Counted from the stretch's first letter, positions 51,712 through 62,274 are shown. The stretch is DNA of 64,000 bases from Comamonas sp. BIGb0152 (GCF_024809975.1 NZ_JANUDY010000002.1:682001-746000); one strand, 5' to 3'. A program made the numbers and translations. Notes: generated by a model from the sequence alone, not told the origin.

Positions 51712-52665
51712 ATGAGCCAGACCATGTTCGATCTCGACGTGCTGCGCACGTTCTCCACCGGCATCGCGCTCGGCAGCTATGCGCGCGCGGCCGACAAGCT
51801 GGGGCGCTCGACCTCAGCCGTGAGCGCGCAGCTGAAAAAGCTGGAGGCGCAGGCCGGCACCGTGCTGTTTCGCAAGCTGGGCCGGGGCCTGGCGCTCACC
51901 GATGCTGGCGAGACTTTGCTGGCCTACGCGCACCGCATGCTTGAACTGAACGACGAAGCCAGCGCCGCTCTGCGTGGCGCCGACCTGCAGGGCTGGGTGA
52001 GGCTGGGGCTGCAGGAAGACTTTGGCGAGACGCTGCTGCCCGCCGTGCTGGGCCGCTTCGCTCGCGCGCACCCCAAGGTGCGCATCGAGGCCTGCGTGGC
52101 GCGCAGCAGCGAGCTGCGCGAGCGACTCGAACTGGGCCAGCTGGACCTGGCGCTGGCATGGGACGCGGGCGACCAACCGCTTTCGCAGTACGCCGAGCAC
52201 GTGGCTCGGCTCCCGTTGTTGTGGATTGGCCCGAAGGCATTGGAGCGGGTCGATGCCCCCTGGTGGACAGAGCGCGAACACCCAGGCTCCGGCGCGCGCA
52301 AACCCAAGAGCAAGGAGCCGTTGCCGCTCATCATGCTCGACGCGCCGTGCCCGCTGCGCGAGATGGTCATCACCGCACTCGACCGTGCTGGCCTGCCCTG
52401 GCGCCGGTCCTTTAGCAGTGCCAGCCTGGCCGCGCTGTGGGCCGCCACGTCGGCTGGGCTGGGCCTCACCGTGCGCACGCCGTTCGGTCTGCCCTCGCAT
52501 GTGCGCCCGCTCGACCGCGCGGTGCTGTCCTTGCCAGCGCTGCCGCAGATATCGCTGGTGTTGTATCGCGCGCAGGCCCATTCCGAGGCCCCGGCAAGCC
52601 GGCTGGCCACGCTGCTGCTGGAGGCGGTGCGCCAGCATGTGCCAGCCGTGGCTGCGCCGAGCTGA
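51712..52665 (+). CDS. LysR-family transcriptional regulator
   Basis: 317 residues from ATG at 51712 (MSQTMFDLDVLRTFSTGIAL). The helix-turn-helix SYARAADKLGRSTSAVSAQLKKLEAQAG is at about 20-50; the effector domain shows DLALAWDAGDQPLS and ISLVLYRAQAHSEAPASRL. It is divergent from the MFS transporter and is its likely regulator. Confidence 0.9.
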   Translation: MSQTMFDLDVLRTFSTGIALGSYARAADKLGRSTSAVSAQLKKLEAQAGTVLFRKLGRGLALTDAGETLLAYAHRMLELNDEASAALRGADLQGWVRLGLQEDFGETLLPAVLGRFARAHPKVRIEACVARSSELRERLELGQLDLALAWDAGDQPLSQYAEHVARLPLLWIGPKALERVDAPWWTEREHPGSGARKPKSKEPLPLIMLDAPCPLREMVITALDRAGLPWRRSFSSASLAALWAATSAGLGLTVRTPFGLPSHVRPLDRAVLSLPALPQISLVLYRAQAHSEAPASRLATLLLEAVRQHVPAVAAPS

Positions 52666-52859
52666 CTGGGCTAAGCTTTCTTCCGTATTCGCTCGCGCTT
52701 GCGCTGGTACTCGGGTCGCAGGTCAGTGTGGATTTGTGCAGGCGTCTGCAATGGGCTGCGGATTCCACTTGCTGCGCCCTGCTTTCGGCTATGCAGGCAG
52801 GGGAGGCATGGTGAGGCCCGATGCGCCGTGGCCTTACACCGCCCTCCTCGCCCAGCGCA

Positions 52860-54764
52860 TCAACGCGCGTCCGCCGCCATCGCCTCCACCACCTGCTGCA
52901 GCGCTGCGGGGTCTTCCATGGTCGACAGATCCCCCGTATCCCGCTTCTCCGCCACCGCCTGCAACGCGCGGCGCAGCAGTTTGCCGCTGCGCGTCTTGGG
53001 CAGGGTGGCCACAAAGTACACCCGTGCTGGCCGGGCCACCGCCCCCAGCTGCTTATCAACATGGTTGCAGACCGATTTTTCCAAAGCGGCGCATGCGGCA
53101 CTGTCGCCGGCAACCGCATTGCTGCGCGGCACAGCAAAGGCCAGTGCCACCTGGCCTTTCAAGGCATCCGCCACGCCCACCACGGCGACCTCGGCAATCT
53201 CCGCATGGCCGGAGATGCTCTCCTCGATCTCGCGCGTGCCCAGGCGGTGGCCCGCAACGTTGATCACATCATCGGTGCGGCCCAGGATGAAGTAGTAGCC
53301 CTCCTTGTCGCGCACGCCCCAGTCAAAGGTGCTGTAGACCAGGCGGCCGGGAATGCTCTTCCAGTAGGTGTTGACAAAGCGCTGGTCGTCACGCCACACG
53401 GTCATCAGGCAGCCGGGTGGCAAGGGGCCTTCAATGGCGATCACCCCTTTTTGCATGGGCTCGACCAGCTCGGCGCCGGTATCGCCATCGATCAGCTTGA
53501 CGTTGTAGCCAAACACGGCCTTGCCTGGGCTGCCAAAGCGCGATGGCTGGGGCTCGACGCCATTGCACAGGGTCAAGATCGGCCAGCCGGTCTCGGTCTG
53601 CCAGTAGTTGTCGATGATGGGGCGCTGAATGGCACCACTGATCCAGTTGGCCGTGGGCTCATCAAGCGGCTCGCCCGCCAGCCACAAGGCCTGGAGGCTG
53701 CTGAGGTCGTACTTGCTCAGGTATTCCGGGTCGTGCTTTTTGAGCACGCGGATGGCGGTGGGTGCCGAGAACATGTGCGTGACCTGGTACTTCTCGACCA
53801 GGCTCCACCAGATGCCCGGGTCCGGCCGGATCGGCAGCCCCTCATACATGAGGGTGGCCATGCCGCCAATGAGCGGCGCGTAGATGATGTAGCTGTGGCC
53901 CACGACCCAGCCAATGTCGCTGGTGCAGAAAAAGGTCTGGCCGGGCTTGGCATCGAAGATCGCCGGCAGGCTGGCGGCCAGCGCCACGGTGTAGCCGCCC
54001 GTATCACGCTGCACACCCTTGGGCTTGCCGGTGGTGCCACTGGTGTAGAGCGTGTAGCTGGGGTGGGTAGCATCCACCCATTCGCAGGGCACTTGCGCAT
54101 CCAGGTGCTGGGCACGCAGATCAGCCCAGAGGTGGTCACGCCCGGCCACCAGCGGCATGGAGGCCAGGCCCCGGTTCACCATCAGCACCGCTTGTGGCTT
54201 ATGGCTGGCCAGTGCAATGGCCTCGTCCAGCAAGGGTTTGTAGGGCACCACTCTGCCGGCACGCGATCCCGCATCAGCGCTGATGATGACGGTGGGCTGG
54301 GCATCGTCAATGCGGGTGGCCAGCGAGCCCGATGCAAAGCCGCCAAACACCACCGAGTGGATGGCACCGATGCGCACGCTGGCCAGCATGGCAATGGCCG
54401 CCTCGGCAATCATCGGCATGTAGATCTGCACGCGGTCGCCCTTTTTAACGCCCAGGGCCAGCAGCGCAGCCGCCATGCGCTGCACCTCGCGGTGCAGCTC
54501 GGCATAGCTGTAGCTGCGCTCGGTGTTGGTCTCGGTCGATACCGCAATCAGCGCCGCCTGCTCACCCCGCTCGGCCACATGGCGGTCGATGGCGTTGTGG
54601 CAGAGATTGGTCTGCCCGCCTGCAAACCAGCGCGCAAACGGCGGGTTGCTGTAATCACAGATCTGCTGGGGCGGCACATGCCAGTCAATGCGCTGGGCCT
54701 GCTCGGCCCAGAAGGCATCGCGGTCGTTGATCGAGCGGGCATAAAAGTCGGCAAAACGGCGCAT
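52860..54764 (-). CDS. prpE: Propionate--CoA ligase
   Basis: 634 residues, the usual length for PrpE. The acyl-adenylate motif SYTLYTSGTTGKPKGVQRD, the linker ILGRTDDVINVAGHRLGTREIEE and the acetylatable catalytic Lys near the C-terminus (TLPKTRSGKLLRR) are all intact. QTFFCTSDIGWVVGHSYIIYAPL and FSAPTAIRVLKKHDPEYL agree with propionate rather than acetate ligases. It activates propionate to propionyl-CoA, which is also the end product of the valine pathway encoded at 23062-27837. Standalone gene. Confidence 0.9.
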   Translation of the reverse strand: MRRFADFYARSINDRDAFWAEQAQRIDWHVPPQQICDYSNPPFARWFAGGQTNLCHNAIDRHVAERGEQAALIAVSTETNTERSYSYAELHREVQRMAAALLALGVKKGDRVQIYMPMIAEAAIAMLASVRIGAIHSVVFGGFASGSLATRIDDAQPTVIISADAGSRAGRVVPYKPLLDEAIALASHKPQAVLMVNRGLASMPLVAGRDHLWADLRAQHLDAQVPCEWVDATHPSYTLYTSGTTGKPKGVQRDTGGYTVALAASLPAIFDAKPGQTFFCTSDIGWVVGHSYIIYAPLIGGMATLMYEGLPIRPDPGIWWSLVEKYQVTHMFSAPTAIRVLKKHDPEYLSKYDLSSLQALWLAGEPLDEPTANWISGAIQRPIIDNYWQTETGWPILTLCNGVEPQPSRFGSPGKAVFGYNVKLIDGDTGAELVEPMQKGVIAIEGPLPPGCLMTVWRDDQRFVNTYWKSIPGRLVYSTFDWGVRDKEGYYFILGRTDDVINVAGHRLGTREIEESISGHAEIAEVAVVGVADALKGQVALAFAVPRSNAVAGDSAACAALEKSVCNHVDKQLGAVARPARVYFVATLPKTRSGKLLRRALQAVAEKRDTGDLSTMEDPAALQQVVEAMAADAR

Positions 54765-55017
54765 GGGGAACAGTCTCCATCTTTTGTTGTGGAGCCATTA
54801 TTTCCCTTTGCCTTGCATACCGCTGACAAATAGGCGCGTGCTGATGTTTGCAGTCCTGTGGTTTTCCCGCATAAGCGGCGGCCGCTGAGAGAGGCTTTTG
54901 CGGCCCAGCACACAGTTTGCGCACCGCCTGGCTTGGGCAGCACCCGGCATCGCGCACAATCAGCGGCATGGCGCGCAGCCCCGGTGCTGCGGCGCGCCTG
55001 ATGACGAAGGATTCCCC

Positions 55018-56247
55018 ATGCTCAACGGCTTGTGGCTGGGTTTTTTTGTAGTGGCCGCTGTGGCCGCTTTTGCGCAATGGCTGGTGGGCGGCAACAGCCA
55101 GATCTTTGCCGACATGGTGCAGGCGCTGTTTGGCATGGCCAAGCTGTCGGTCGAGGTGATGGTGCTGCTGTTTGGCACGCTCACCTTGTGGCTGGGCTTT
55201 TTGAAGATTGCAGAAAAGGCCGGTTTGGTGGATATGCTGGCCCGCTGGCTGGCGCCCCTGTTTGCCCGGCTGATGCCCGAGGTGCCACGGGGCCACCCGG
55301 CCCTGGGCCTGATGACCTTGAACTTTGCCGCCAACGCGCTGGGGCTGGACAACGCCGCCACCCCCATTGGGCTCAAGGCCATGCGGGCGCTGCAAGAGAT
55401 CAACCCCTCGCCCACGTCGGCCAGCAATGCGCAGATTTTGTTTCTGGTGCTCAATGCCTCGTCGCTGACTTTGTTGCCGGTCACCATCTTTATGTACCGC
55501 ATGCAGCAAGGCGCGCCTGATCCGACCCTGGTTTTTCTGCCGATTCTGCTGGCCACCTCGGTCTCGACGCTGGTTGGACTGGTCTCTGTCGCCATCGTGC
55601 AGCGCCTGCCGCTGTGGCACCCGGTGGTGCTGGCCTATTTGCTGCCGGTAGGCTTGGTGCTGGCCGGTTTTATGGCCTTTCTCGCCACCTTGACCTCTAC
55701 CGCCATGGCGCAGGTATCTTCGCTGCTCGGCAACCTCACCTTGTTCGGGCTGATTGTGCTGTTTGTCGTGGTGGGCGCCTGGCGCAAGGTCGCTGTCTAC
55801 GAGGCCTTTGTCGAAGGGGCCAAGGAAGGCTTTGATGTTGCCAAGGGGCTGCTGCCCTACCTGGTGGCCATGCTCTGCGCCGTCGGTCTGTTCCGCGCCT
55901 CTGGCGCACTCGGCTATGCGCTGGATGGTATCCGCTGGCTGGTGGAGCTGAGCGGCATGGACAGCCGTTTTGTCGACGCCCTGCCCACCGCCCTGGTCAA
56001 GCCCTTCTCGGGCAGCGCCGCGCGCGCCATGCTGATCGAGACCATGCAAAGCCATGGTGTGGACAGCTTCCCCGCGCTGGCGGCCGCCATCATCCAGGGC
56101 AGCACCGAGACCACCTTCTATGTGCTGGCCGTGTATTTTGGCGCGGTGGGCATCCAGCGCGCACGCCACGCCGTGCCCTGCGCGCTGCTGGCCGAGTTTG
56201 CCGGTGTGGTGGCGGCCATTGTGGTCTGCTACCAGTTCTTTGGCTGA
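55018..56247 (+). CDS. Nucleoside-recognition-domain (SpmA/SpmB-like fused) membrane protein
   Basis: 409 residues from ATG at 55018. Two Gate/nucleoside-recognition modules are fused: NFAANALGLDNAATPIGLKAMRAL is the SpmA-type signature in the first half and FVDALPTALVKPFSGSAARAMLIETMQSHGVDS with QGSTETTFYVLAVYFGAVGI the SpmB-type signature in the second. At least eight membrane segments. In Bacillus the separate proteins act in spore maturation, but homologues in non-sporulating bacteria have unknown roles, perhaps nucleoside or peptide transport. Divergent from prpE. Confidence 0.87.
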   Translation: MLNGLWLGFFVVAAVAAFAQWLVGGNSQIFADMVQALFGMAKLSVEVMVLLFGTLTLWLGFLKIAEKAGLVDMLARWLAPLFARLMPEVPRGHPALGLMTLNFAANALGLDNAATPIGLKAMRALQEINPSPTSASNAQILFLVLNASSLTLLPVTIFMYRMQQGAPDPTLVFLPILLATSVSTLVGLVSVAIVQRLPLWHPVVLAYLLPVGLVLAGFMAFLATLTSTAMAQVSSLLGNLTLFGLIVLFVVVGAWRKVAVYEAFVEGAKEGFDVAKGLLPYLVAMLCAVGLFRASGALGYALDGIRWLVELSGMDSRFVDALPTALVKPFSGSAARAMLIETMQSHGVDSFPALAAAIIQGSTETTFYVLAVYFGAVGIQRARHAVPCALLAEFAGVVAAIVVCYQFFG

Positions 56248-56307
56248 TCCCAGCAGTTGCGGCCCTCACCTGCAGCAAGCGCTAGCCCGCCACGGCGCTA
56301 AGCGCGC

Positions 56308-57765
56308 TCAAGCATCGGGCATGATCGCATCGGCCCAGTCGTACAGCGTGCCCAGAATCTCTTCAGCGCGCTCATCGGCGGTTTCAGACAACTGGTCGAT
56401 TTCTGCAAACATCTGCTCGGCCGTGCGCGCGCCGCCCAGGCCTTCATGCAAAAAGGCAATGCGCAGCGCCTGCCAGCGCTGTTGCTCTTCAGGATTCAGC
56501 GAATCAGGGAAGTTGCGGGCGCGGTAGCGGAACAGCAGCTCGTGCAGACGCGCATCGTCAAAGCCCGGCTTGGCAACGGCCAGCTCTTGCGGGTGCATGT
56601 CGATCAGCTGGTTCAAGCGGCGGCGGTCGGCCTGGCCGATAAAGCCGCCATACAGATCCTGGTCCACATCCACCCCTTGCAGCGGTGGGCGCTGGAACAC
56701 GGCGGCCCAGGTGGCGCTCATGTCGGGCAGATCGCGGGCAATGGCGGCATGGCGCATGGCTTGTTCCATGTCAATTTTCCAGCGGGCGGCCTGCTCGGCG
56801 CTGAGCGTGCGCAGGCTGCTGACCACCATCGGCGACTTGTTCAGGTGCACGGTCTTGATGGGCAGCCGCGTTGTCCCTTCGGGCAGATCGGCCGTGGCGC
56901 TGAACATGCGCAGGCGCATGTCATCGACGGACAACTCTGCCAGCTGGCTCGGGTCCTGGGCCAGATCCCAGGCGATGATTTCGTTTTTGTTGGTGGGATG
57001 CTGGGCCAGCGGCCAGACCACGGCAATGCAGCCGCGCTCGACGCCGTACATGCCCGATACATGCAGAAAAGGCCGTGCATTGGCGGAGGTGGCCGGCAGG
57101 GCCAGCTCCTGCATCACGCGGTCTTTCTTGTGCAGGCCCAGTGCAAAATCAAACAGGCGCGGCTGCAGGCGCTTGATAAGGCGCGCCAGGCCAATGGTGG
57201 CACGCACATCGCTGAGCGCATCGTGCGCCGATTCATGCAGGATGCCGTTGGCGCGCGCCAGGTCTTCGAGCTTGAAGCTGACCGAACCATCTTCTTTTTG
57301 GGGCCACTGAATGCCTTCGGGGCGCAGCGCATAGACCATACGCACGACATCGAGCAGGTCCCAGCGGCCGCAGCCGTTTTGCCACTCACGGGCATAAGGG
57401 TCGCGCAGGTTGCGCCACAGCATGTAGCGGGTGACTTCGTCGTCAAAACGGATGGTGTTGTAGCCCACACCAATGGTGCCGGGCCGGCCCAGCTCGGCCT
57501 CCACGGCGGCGGCAAACTGGTGCTCGGGCACGCCCTGCTCCAGGCAGTGCTGCGGGGTCAGGCTGGTGATCAGGCTGGCTTGCGGGCTGGGCAAATAATC
57601 CAGCGCAGGCTGGCAGTACCGCATGACCGGCTCGCCGATTTCGTTGAGGTCCATGTCCGTGCGGATGCCGGCAAACTGGGCGGGACGGTCCTGGCGTGGC
57701 ACGGCGCCAAAGGTTTCATAGTCGTGCCAGAAAAAGCTGGCGGGGGCGGACAAGGAATTCTGCAT
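56308..57765 (-). CDS. sbcB: Exodeoxyribonuclease I
   Basis: 485 residues. The DEDDh exonuclease domain starts FFWHDYETFGAVPRQDRPAQFAGIRTDMDLNEIG (first Asp and Glu) and includes VGYNTIRFDDEVTRYMLWRNLRDPY and HESAHDALSDVRATIGLARLI (the later Asp and His). The SH3-like and helical C-terminal domains follow (NKSPMVVSSLRTLSAEQAARWKID, FRYRARNFPDSLNPEEQQRW). It degrades single-stranded DNA from the 3' end and takes part in recombination and mismatch repair. Confidence 0.95.
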   Translation of the reverse strand: MQNSLSAPASFFWHDYETFGAVPRQDRPAQFAGIRTDMDLNEIGEPVMRYCQPALDYLPSPQASLITSLTPQHCLEQGVPEHQFAAAVEAELGRPGTIGVGYNTIRFDDEVTRYMLWRNLRDPYAREWQNGCGRWDLLDVVRMVYALRPEGIQWPQKEDGSVSFKLEDLARANGILHESAHDALSDVRATIGLARLIKRLQPRLFDFALGLHKKDRVMQELALPATSANARPFLHVSGMYGVERGCIAVVWPLAQHPTNKNEIIAWDLAQDPSQLAELSVDDMRLRMFSATADLPEGTTRLPIKTVHLNKSPMVVSSLRTLSAEQAARWKIDMEQAMRHAAIARDLPDMSATWAAVFQRPPLQGVDVDQDLYGGFIGQADRRRLNQLIDMHPQELAVAKPGFDDARLHELLFRYRARNFPDSLNPEEQQRWQALRIAFLHEGLGGARTAEQMFAEIDQLSETADERAEEILGTLYDWADAIMPDA

Positions 57766-57821
57766 GCCCGCTAGTATGCCTGCTCTGGCAGCCGCTCCCA
57801 GGCAGACTGGGCAGCGCCTGG

Positions 57822-59276
57822 TTACAGCAATGGTGAGAACAGGCGCGCGATCGAATCACCCAGCCGGGGCAAAAAGCGCTGCTTGCGGCGCGTGGCCACC
57901 AGCTTGGAGCGCACCAGGTCGGTCATGAACTGGTCCTGCAGCCGGGCGTTGAGCTCCGGGCCATAACCAATGGCACAGACCTCGTAGTTCAGGCGAAAGC
58001 TGCGGTTGTCGAAATTTGCCGTGCCGATGATGGTCAGGTCATCGTCGACGACCAGCGTCTTGGAGTGCAGCATGCGCGCATGGTACTCATAGACCTTGGC
58101 GCCCGCGCTGATCAGCTCCTCGTAGTAAGAGCGGGCTGCAGCAGTCACAAACACAGAGTCTGATTTCTCCGGCACCAGCAGCCGCACATCCACCCCGCGC
58201 AGCGCAGCGCTGGTCAGCGCATACATGGCGGGCTCGGTGGGCACAAAGTACGGCGTGGTCAGCCACACCCGCACGGTGGCGGACTGGATGGCGGCCACAT
58301 GGGCGCGGTGGATGGGCTCGGTGGGGTTGTCCGGGCCCGAGCTCACCAGCTGCATGGCATGGCAGCCATCGGGCATGTCGGGCAGCAGCAAGTTCAGGTT
58401 GGCGGGCATGTCCTGGGCGGACTTTTCCAGTGCATAGGCCCAATCCTCCAAAAAGGTGGTCTGCAGCCAGGTGACGATGGGGCCCGCCATGCGCAGGTGC
58501 ACGTCGTGGTAGGCATTGGGGTTGACCCGGCGGTCTTCCTCGTCGGTGATGTTGACGCCGCCCGTAAAGCCGATTTGGCCATCGACCACCAAGATTTTGC
58601 GGTGGCTGCGGAAATTGATCACCGGGCGCAAGCGCCTGCCGATGCGCGTGGGGTGAAACACCGCAAACTCGCCACCTGCCGCCAGCAAGGGCGCAATGAA
58701 CTTGCGGTTGACCCGCTTGGAGCCCAGCGCATCGACCAACATACGCACCTTGATCCCGGCCTTGGCCCGCTCAACCAGTGCATCGCGCAAACGCGTGCCC
58801 GTCTGGTCGGGCTCGAAAATATAGTATTCCAGGTGCACATGGTGACGGGCCTGCGACACGTCGTCCAGAATGCGGTCAAAGGTGGCCGCCCCGCCGCTTA
58901 AAAGCTCCACACTTTCGGCGGAGGTGATGGGAAAACCGCTGGTGGCCTCCACCAGCTTGACCATCTCGCGCAGCTGGGCGGGGGGCTGGGGTTGGCCGTC
59001 GCGTATGCGGCGGGTGGTCTCGCGCACATGGTTTTTGTTGCGCGCGCGCAGGCGCTTGATGCGCTGGCGCTTCATGCGCTGCGGCCCGATGAAGTAGTAG
59101 ACGATCAGCCCCACCACCGGCAAAGACCCCATGGACAGCAGCCAACCCAGGGTGGCCACGGGGGCCCGCCGCTGCATCAGAATCCAGATACCCACGACCC
59201 CCAGGTAAATCGGCCAGATCACGGACAGCAGCGCGACCAGATTTTCCTTGGTCAGATACGGAGATAAGGACGCCAC
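57822..59276 (-). CDS. cls: Cardiolipin synthase
   Basis: 484 residues starting at GTG (59274-59276), 9 nt after AGGAG; the open frame continues through the clpA terminator upstream, so a further start is unlikely. Two N-terminal membrane segments (ENLVALLSVIWPIYLGVVGIWILM and LGWLLSMGSLPVVGLIVYYFIG) precede two phospholipase D motifs: SHRKILVVDGQIGFTGGVN and HSKTLVVDDDLTIIGTANFDNRSF. It condenses phosphatidylglycerol (or related lipids) to cardiolipin in the inner membrane. Confidence 0.92.
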   Translation of the reverse strand: MASLSPYLTKENLVALLSVIWPIYLGVVGIWILMQRRAPVATLGWLLSMGSLPVVGLIVYYFIGPQRMKRQRIKRLRARNKNHVRETTRRIRDGQPQPPAQLREMVKLVEATSGFPITSAESVELLSGGAATFDRILDDVSQARHHVHLEYYIFEPDQTGTRLRDALVERAKAGIKVRMLVDALGSKRVNRKFIAPLLAAGGEFAVFHPTRIGRRLRPVINFRSHRKILVVDGQIGFTGGVNITDEEDRRVNPNAYHDVHLRMAGPIVTWLQTTFLEDWAYALEKSAQDMPANLNLLLPDMPDGCHAMQLVSSGPDNPTEPIHRAHVAAIQSATVRVWLTTPYFVPTEPAMYALTSAALRGVDVRLLVPEKSDSVFVTAAARSYYEELISAGAKVYEYHARMLHSKTLVVDDDLTIIGTANFDNRSFRLNYEVCAIGYGPELNARLQDQFMTDLVRSKLVATRRKQRFLPRLGDSIARLFSPLL

Positions 59277-59340
59277 AGCACCGTGCTCCTGTTGATGGGA
59301 CCGCCCAGTGTAGCCTGCCACCGTGACAGCCGCGCGCATA

Positions 59341-59365
59341 AAAAAACAGCCGCAAGCGGCTGTTT
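59341..59365 (-). terminator. Rho-independent terminator of clpA
   Basis: AAACAGCCGC and GCGGCTGTTT form a 10-bp stem around AA; on the minus strand it is followed by six T. It lies 15 bp past the clpA stop. Confidence 0.9.
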
Positions 59366-59380
59366 TCGTAGCACGGTGCC

Positions 59381-61723
59381 TCAATCGGCAGCGACTTCCT
59401 CTTCAGGCTCAGCCGGCTCTTGCTTGGCGCGCTCCTTCTTGTGCAGCGGCTGGATGTCGAGCAGCACCTCGGGCTTGTCGGCGTTGCTGTCGTCCCATTC
59501 CACGCTCAGGCGCCCACCATCGGTCAAGCGGCCAAACAGCAGCTCGTCGGCCAGCGAACGGCGGATGGTGTCCTGGATCAGGCGCTGCATCGGCCGCGCA
59601 CCCATCAGCGGATCGAAGCCGGTCTTGGCCAGGTGCTTGCGCAGCTTGTCGCTGAACGTGACCTCGACCTTCTTCTCGGCAAGCTGCTGCTCCAGCTGGA
59701 GCAGGAACTTGTCGACCACCCGCAAAATGACCTGCTCATCGAGCGGCTTGAAGCTGACGATGGCGTCCAGACGGTTGCGGAACTCGGGCGTGAACAAGCG
59801 CTTGATATCGCCCATTTCGTCGCCCGCCGCACGCGGGTTGGTAAAGCCGATCACGGCCTTGTTCATCGTCTCTGCGCCCGCATTGGTGGTCATGATGATG
59901 ATGACGTTGCGGAAGTCAGCCTTGCGTCCGTTGTTATCGGTCAAGGTGCCGTGGTCCATCACCTGCAGCAGCACATTGAAGATGTCCGGATGTGCCTTCT
60001 CGATTTCATCGAGCAGCAGCACCGCATGGGGCTTCTTGGTCACCGCTTCGGTCAGCAAGCCACCCTGGTCGAAACCGACATAGCCGGGAGGCGCACCAAT
60101 CAGGCGCGAGACCGCATGGCGCTCCATGTACTCGGACATGTCAAAGCGGATCAAGTCGATGCCCAGGATATAGGCCAGCTGCTTGGCAGCCTCGGTCTTG
60201 CCCACGCCGGTCGGGCCGGAGAACAGGAAAGAACCAATGGGCTTGTCCACCTTGCCCAGGCCGGAGCGGGCCATCTTGACGGCTGACGCCAGCACTTCGA
60301 GGGCCTTGTCCTGGCCAAAGACCACGCTTCGGAGGTCGCGCTCCAAGGTCTGCAGCTTGCCCCGGTCGTCATTGCTGACATTGGCCGGAGGAATGCGGGC
60401 GATCTTGGCAACGATCTCTTCGATCTCGGTCTTGCCAATGGTTTTCTTGCGCTTGGAAGGCGCCAGAATGCGCTGCGCGGCACCGGCCTCATCGATCACG
60501 TCAATGGCCTTGTCGGGCAAATGGCGGTCATTGATGAACTTGGCCGACAGCTCGGCGGCCGCCTGCAGGGCTGCCAACGCGTACTTGACGTTGTGGTGCT
60601 CTTCGAAGCGCGACTTGAGGCCCTTCAAAATATCGATGGTCTCGGGCACCGTGGGCTCGACCACATCGACTTTCTGGAAACGGCGCGAGAGCGCAGCGTC
60701 TTTTTCGAAAATGCCCCGGTACTCGGTAAACGTGGTCGCGCCGATGCACTTGAGCTGGCCGCTAGAGAGCGCCGGCTTGAGCAGGTTGGACGCATCCAAG
60801 GTGCCGCCCGAGGCTGCACCGGCACCGATCAAGGTGTGGATTTCGTCGATGAACAAGATCGCATGCGGCTTGTCTTTCAAGGCCTTGAGCACGCCTTTCA
60901 AGCGCTGTTCAAAATCGCCTCGGTACTTGGTGCCTGCCAGCAGCGAGCCCATGTCCAGCGAGTAGACGGTGGCCTCGGCCAGCACCTCAGGCACATCCTC
61001 TTGCGTGATGCGCCATGCCAGGCCTTCGGCAATCGCCGTCTTGCCCACGCCGGCTTCACCCACCAAGAGCGGGTTGTTCTTGCGGCGACGGCACAGGATC
61101 TGGATGGTGCGCTCCACCTCGTACTGGCGGCCGATCAGCGGATCGATCTTGCCTTCCTTGGCCTGCTGGTTCAGGTTGACGGTGAACTGCTCCAGCGGCG
61201 ATGCCTTTTCGGCACGCTCGGCGTTGTTGCTGCCGACCTCTTCCGCATCCGAGCTGGACTCGGACTTGGGCAGCTCGGGGGTGTCGTTCTTCTTGATGCC
61301 GTGGGCGATGTAGTTGACCACGTCCAGGCGCGTCACACCCTGCTGGTGCAGGTAGTACACGGCATGCGAATCTTTTTCGCCAAAAATGGCCACCAGCACA
61401 TTCGCGCCAGTCACTTCCTTCTTGCCATTGCCCGTGCTTTGCACATGCATGATGGCGCGCTGGATCACGCGCTGGAAACCCAGGGTGGGCTGGGTATCCA
61501 CTTCGTCTTCGCCCGCTACTTGGGGGGCGTTGTCCTTGATGAAATTGGTCAGCGACGCACGCAAGTCATCGATATTGGCAGAGCATGCGCGCAACACTTC
61601 AGAAGCGCTGGGGTTGTCCAGCAAGGCCAGTAGCAAATGCTCCACGGTGATGAATTCGTGGCGCTGTTGCCTGGCTTCTACAAAAGCCATGTGCAAGCTG
61701 ACTTCCAGTTCCTGAGCAATCAT
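59381..61723 (-). CDS. clpA: ATP-dependent Clp protease ATP-binding subunit ClpA
   Basis: 780 residues. The N-terminal Clp repeat domain (1-145) starts [20 protein letters not shown]. The first AAA domain has Walker A GEAGVGKT at about 222-229 and Walker [20 protein letters not shown]; the second has [14 protein letters not shown] (around residue 500) and [15 protein letters not shown]. It unfolds substrates for ClpP in the cytoplasm and receives N-end-rule substrates from ClpS, encoded directly upstream. The C-terminus is acidic ([12 protein letters not shown]). Confidence 0.96.
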   Translation of the reverse strand: MIAQELEVSLHMAFVEARQQRHEFITVEHLLLALLDNPSASEVLRACSANIDDLRASLTNFIKDNAPQVAGEDEVDTQPTLGFQRVIQRAIMHVQSTGNGKKEVTGANVLVAIFGEKDSHAVYYLHQQGVTRLDVVNYIAHGIKKNDTPELPKSESSSDAEEVGSNNAERAEKASPLEQFTVNLNQQAKEGKIDPLIGRQYEVERTIQILCRRRKNNPLLVGEAGVGKTAIAEGLAWRITQEDVPEVLAEATVYSLDMGSLLAGTKYRGDFEQRLKGVLKALKDKPHAILFIDEIHTLIGAGAASGGTLDASNLLKPALSSGQLKCIGATTFTEYRGIFEKDAALSRRFQKVDVVEPTVPETIDILKGLKSRFEEHHNVKYALAALQAAAELSAKFINDRHLPDKAIDVIDEAGAAQRILAPSKRKKTIGKTEIEEIVAKIARIPPANVSNDDRGKLQTLERDLRSVVFGQDKALEVLASAVKMARSGLGKVDKPIGSFLFSGPTGVGKTEAAKQLAYILGIDLIRFDMSEYMERHAVSRLIGAPPGYVGFDQGGLLTEAVTKKPHAVLLLDEIEKAHPDIFNVLLQVMDHGTLTDNNGRKADFRNVIIIMTTNAGAETMNKAVIGFTNPRAAGDEMGDIKRLFTPEFRNRLDAIVSFKPLDEQVILRVVDKFLLQLEQQLAEKKVEVTFSDKLRKHLAKTGFDPLMGARPMQRLIQDTIRRSLADELLFGRLTDGGRLSVEWDDSNADKPEVLLDIQPLHKKERAKQEPAEPEEEVAAD

Positions 61724-61786
61724 TTGAAACTCCTTTTTTGCTTGCCAAATACACTCAACTTGCTTCTAGATGAGGATCGGATTCCG

Positions 61787-62152
61787 TTATTCAACAGGCT
61801 CCGATACCGCCTGAAGCGGATGGCCTGCACCATTGGCGGCATCCATCACTTGTGCCACCTTGGTTTCGGCGATTTCATGCGAGTACACACCACATACCCC
61901 TTTCCCATCCAAGTGGATCTTCAGCATGATCTGGGTGGCCGCCTCGCGGCTTTTGCCAAAAAAATGCTGAAGCACCTCGATCACAAACTCCATCGGTGTG
62001 AAATCGTCATTGAGCATGACCACCTGGTACATCTTGGGTGGCTCCACCCGCTGCGCGATGCGCTCAACCACCAAAGCGCCTCCACCGTCCTCCGGTGGTT
62101 GGGGCTTTGCGGGCAGATTCGGCGGGGGAGGAACAACAGGTTTCGTGGCCAT
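61787..62152 (-). CDS. clpS: ClpS adaptor protein
   Basis: 121 residues from ATG at 62150-62152 ([14 protein letters not shown]); an ATG three codons upstream at 62161 is the alternative. A disordered Pro-rich N-terminal extension is followed by the ClpS core: [27 protein letters not shown] (substrate-binding Asn-Asp pair and hydrophobic pocket) and [19 protein letters not shown]. It presents N-end-rule substrates to ClpAP. It is 63 bp upstream of clpA on the same strand. Confidence 0.94.
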   Translation of the reverse strand: MATKPVVPPPPNLPAKPQPPEDGGGALVVERIAQRVEPPKMYQVVMLNDDFTPMEFVIEVLQHFFGKSREAATQIMLKIHLDGKGVCGVYSHEIAETKVAQVMDAANGAGHPLQAVSEPVE

Positions 62153-62219
62153 TGAGATCATTCTATAAGGCTAAATTTCCACATGAACAAAGATGGTGAT
62201 GCTTTTATGAACTTCAATA

Positions 62220-62254
62220 CGGCTGCGCCAGCAACTACTGGCGCAGCCGTTTTT
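62220..62254. terminator. Strong hairpin after dnaE
   Basis: CGGCTGCGCCAG and CTGGCGCAGCCG form a perfect 12-bp stem with a 6-nt loop. It is 26 bp past the dnaE stop, so a role in ending or protecting that transcript is likely. The T-run is on the plus strand, however; on the minus strand, where dnaE is read, no T-run follows. Confidence 0.6.
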
Positions 62255-62274
62255 CAGCCCGGGCAAAATCCCTC

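Noticed and set aside
52821-54833. 670-codon open frame on the plus strand
   Set aside because: Antisense to prpE, which is complete with all motifs.
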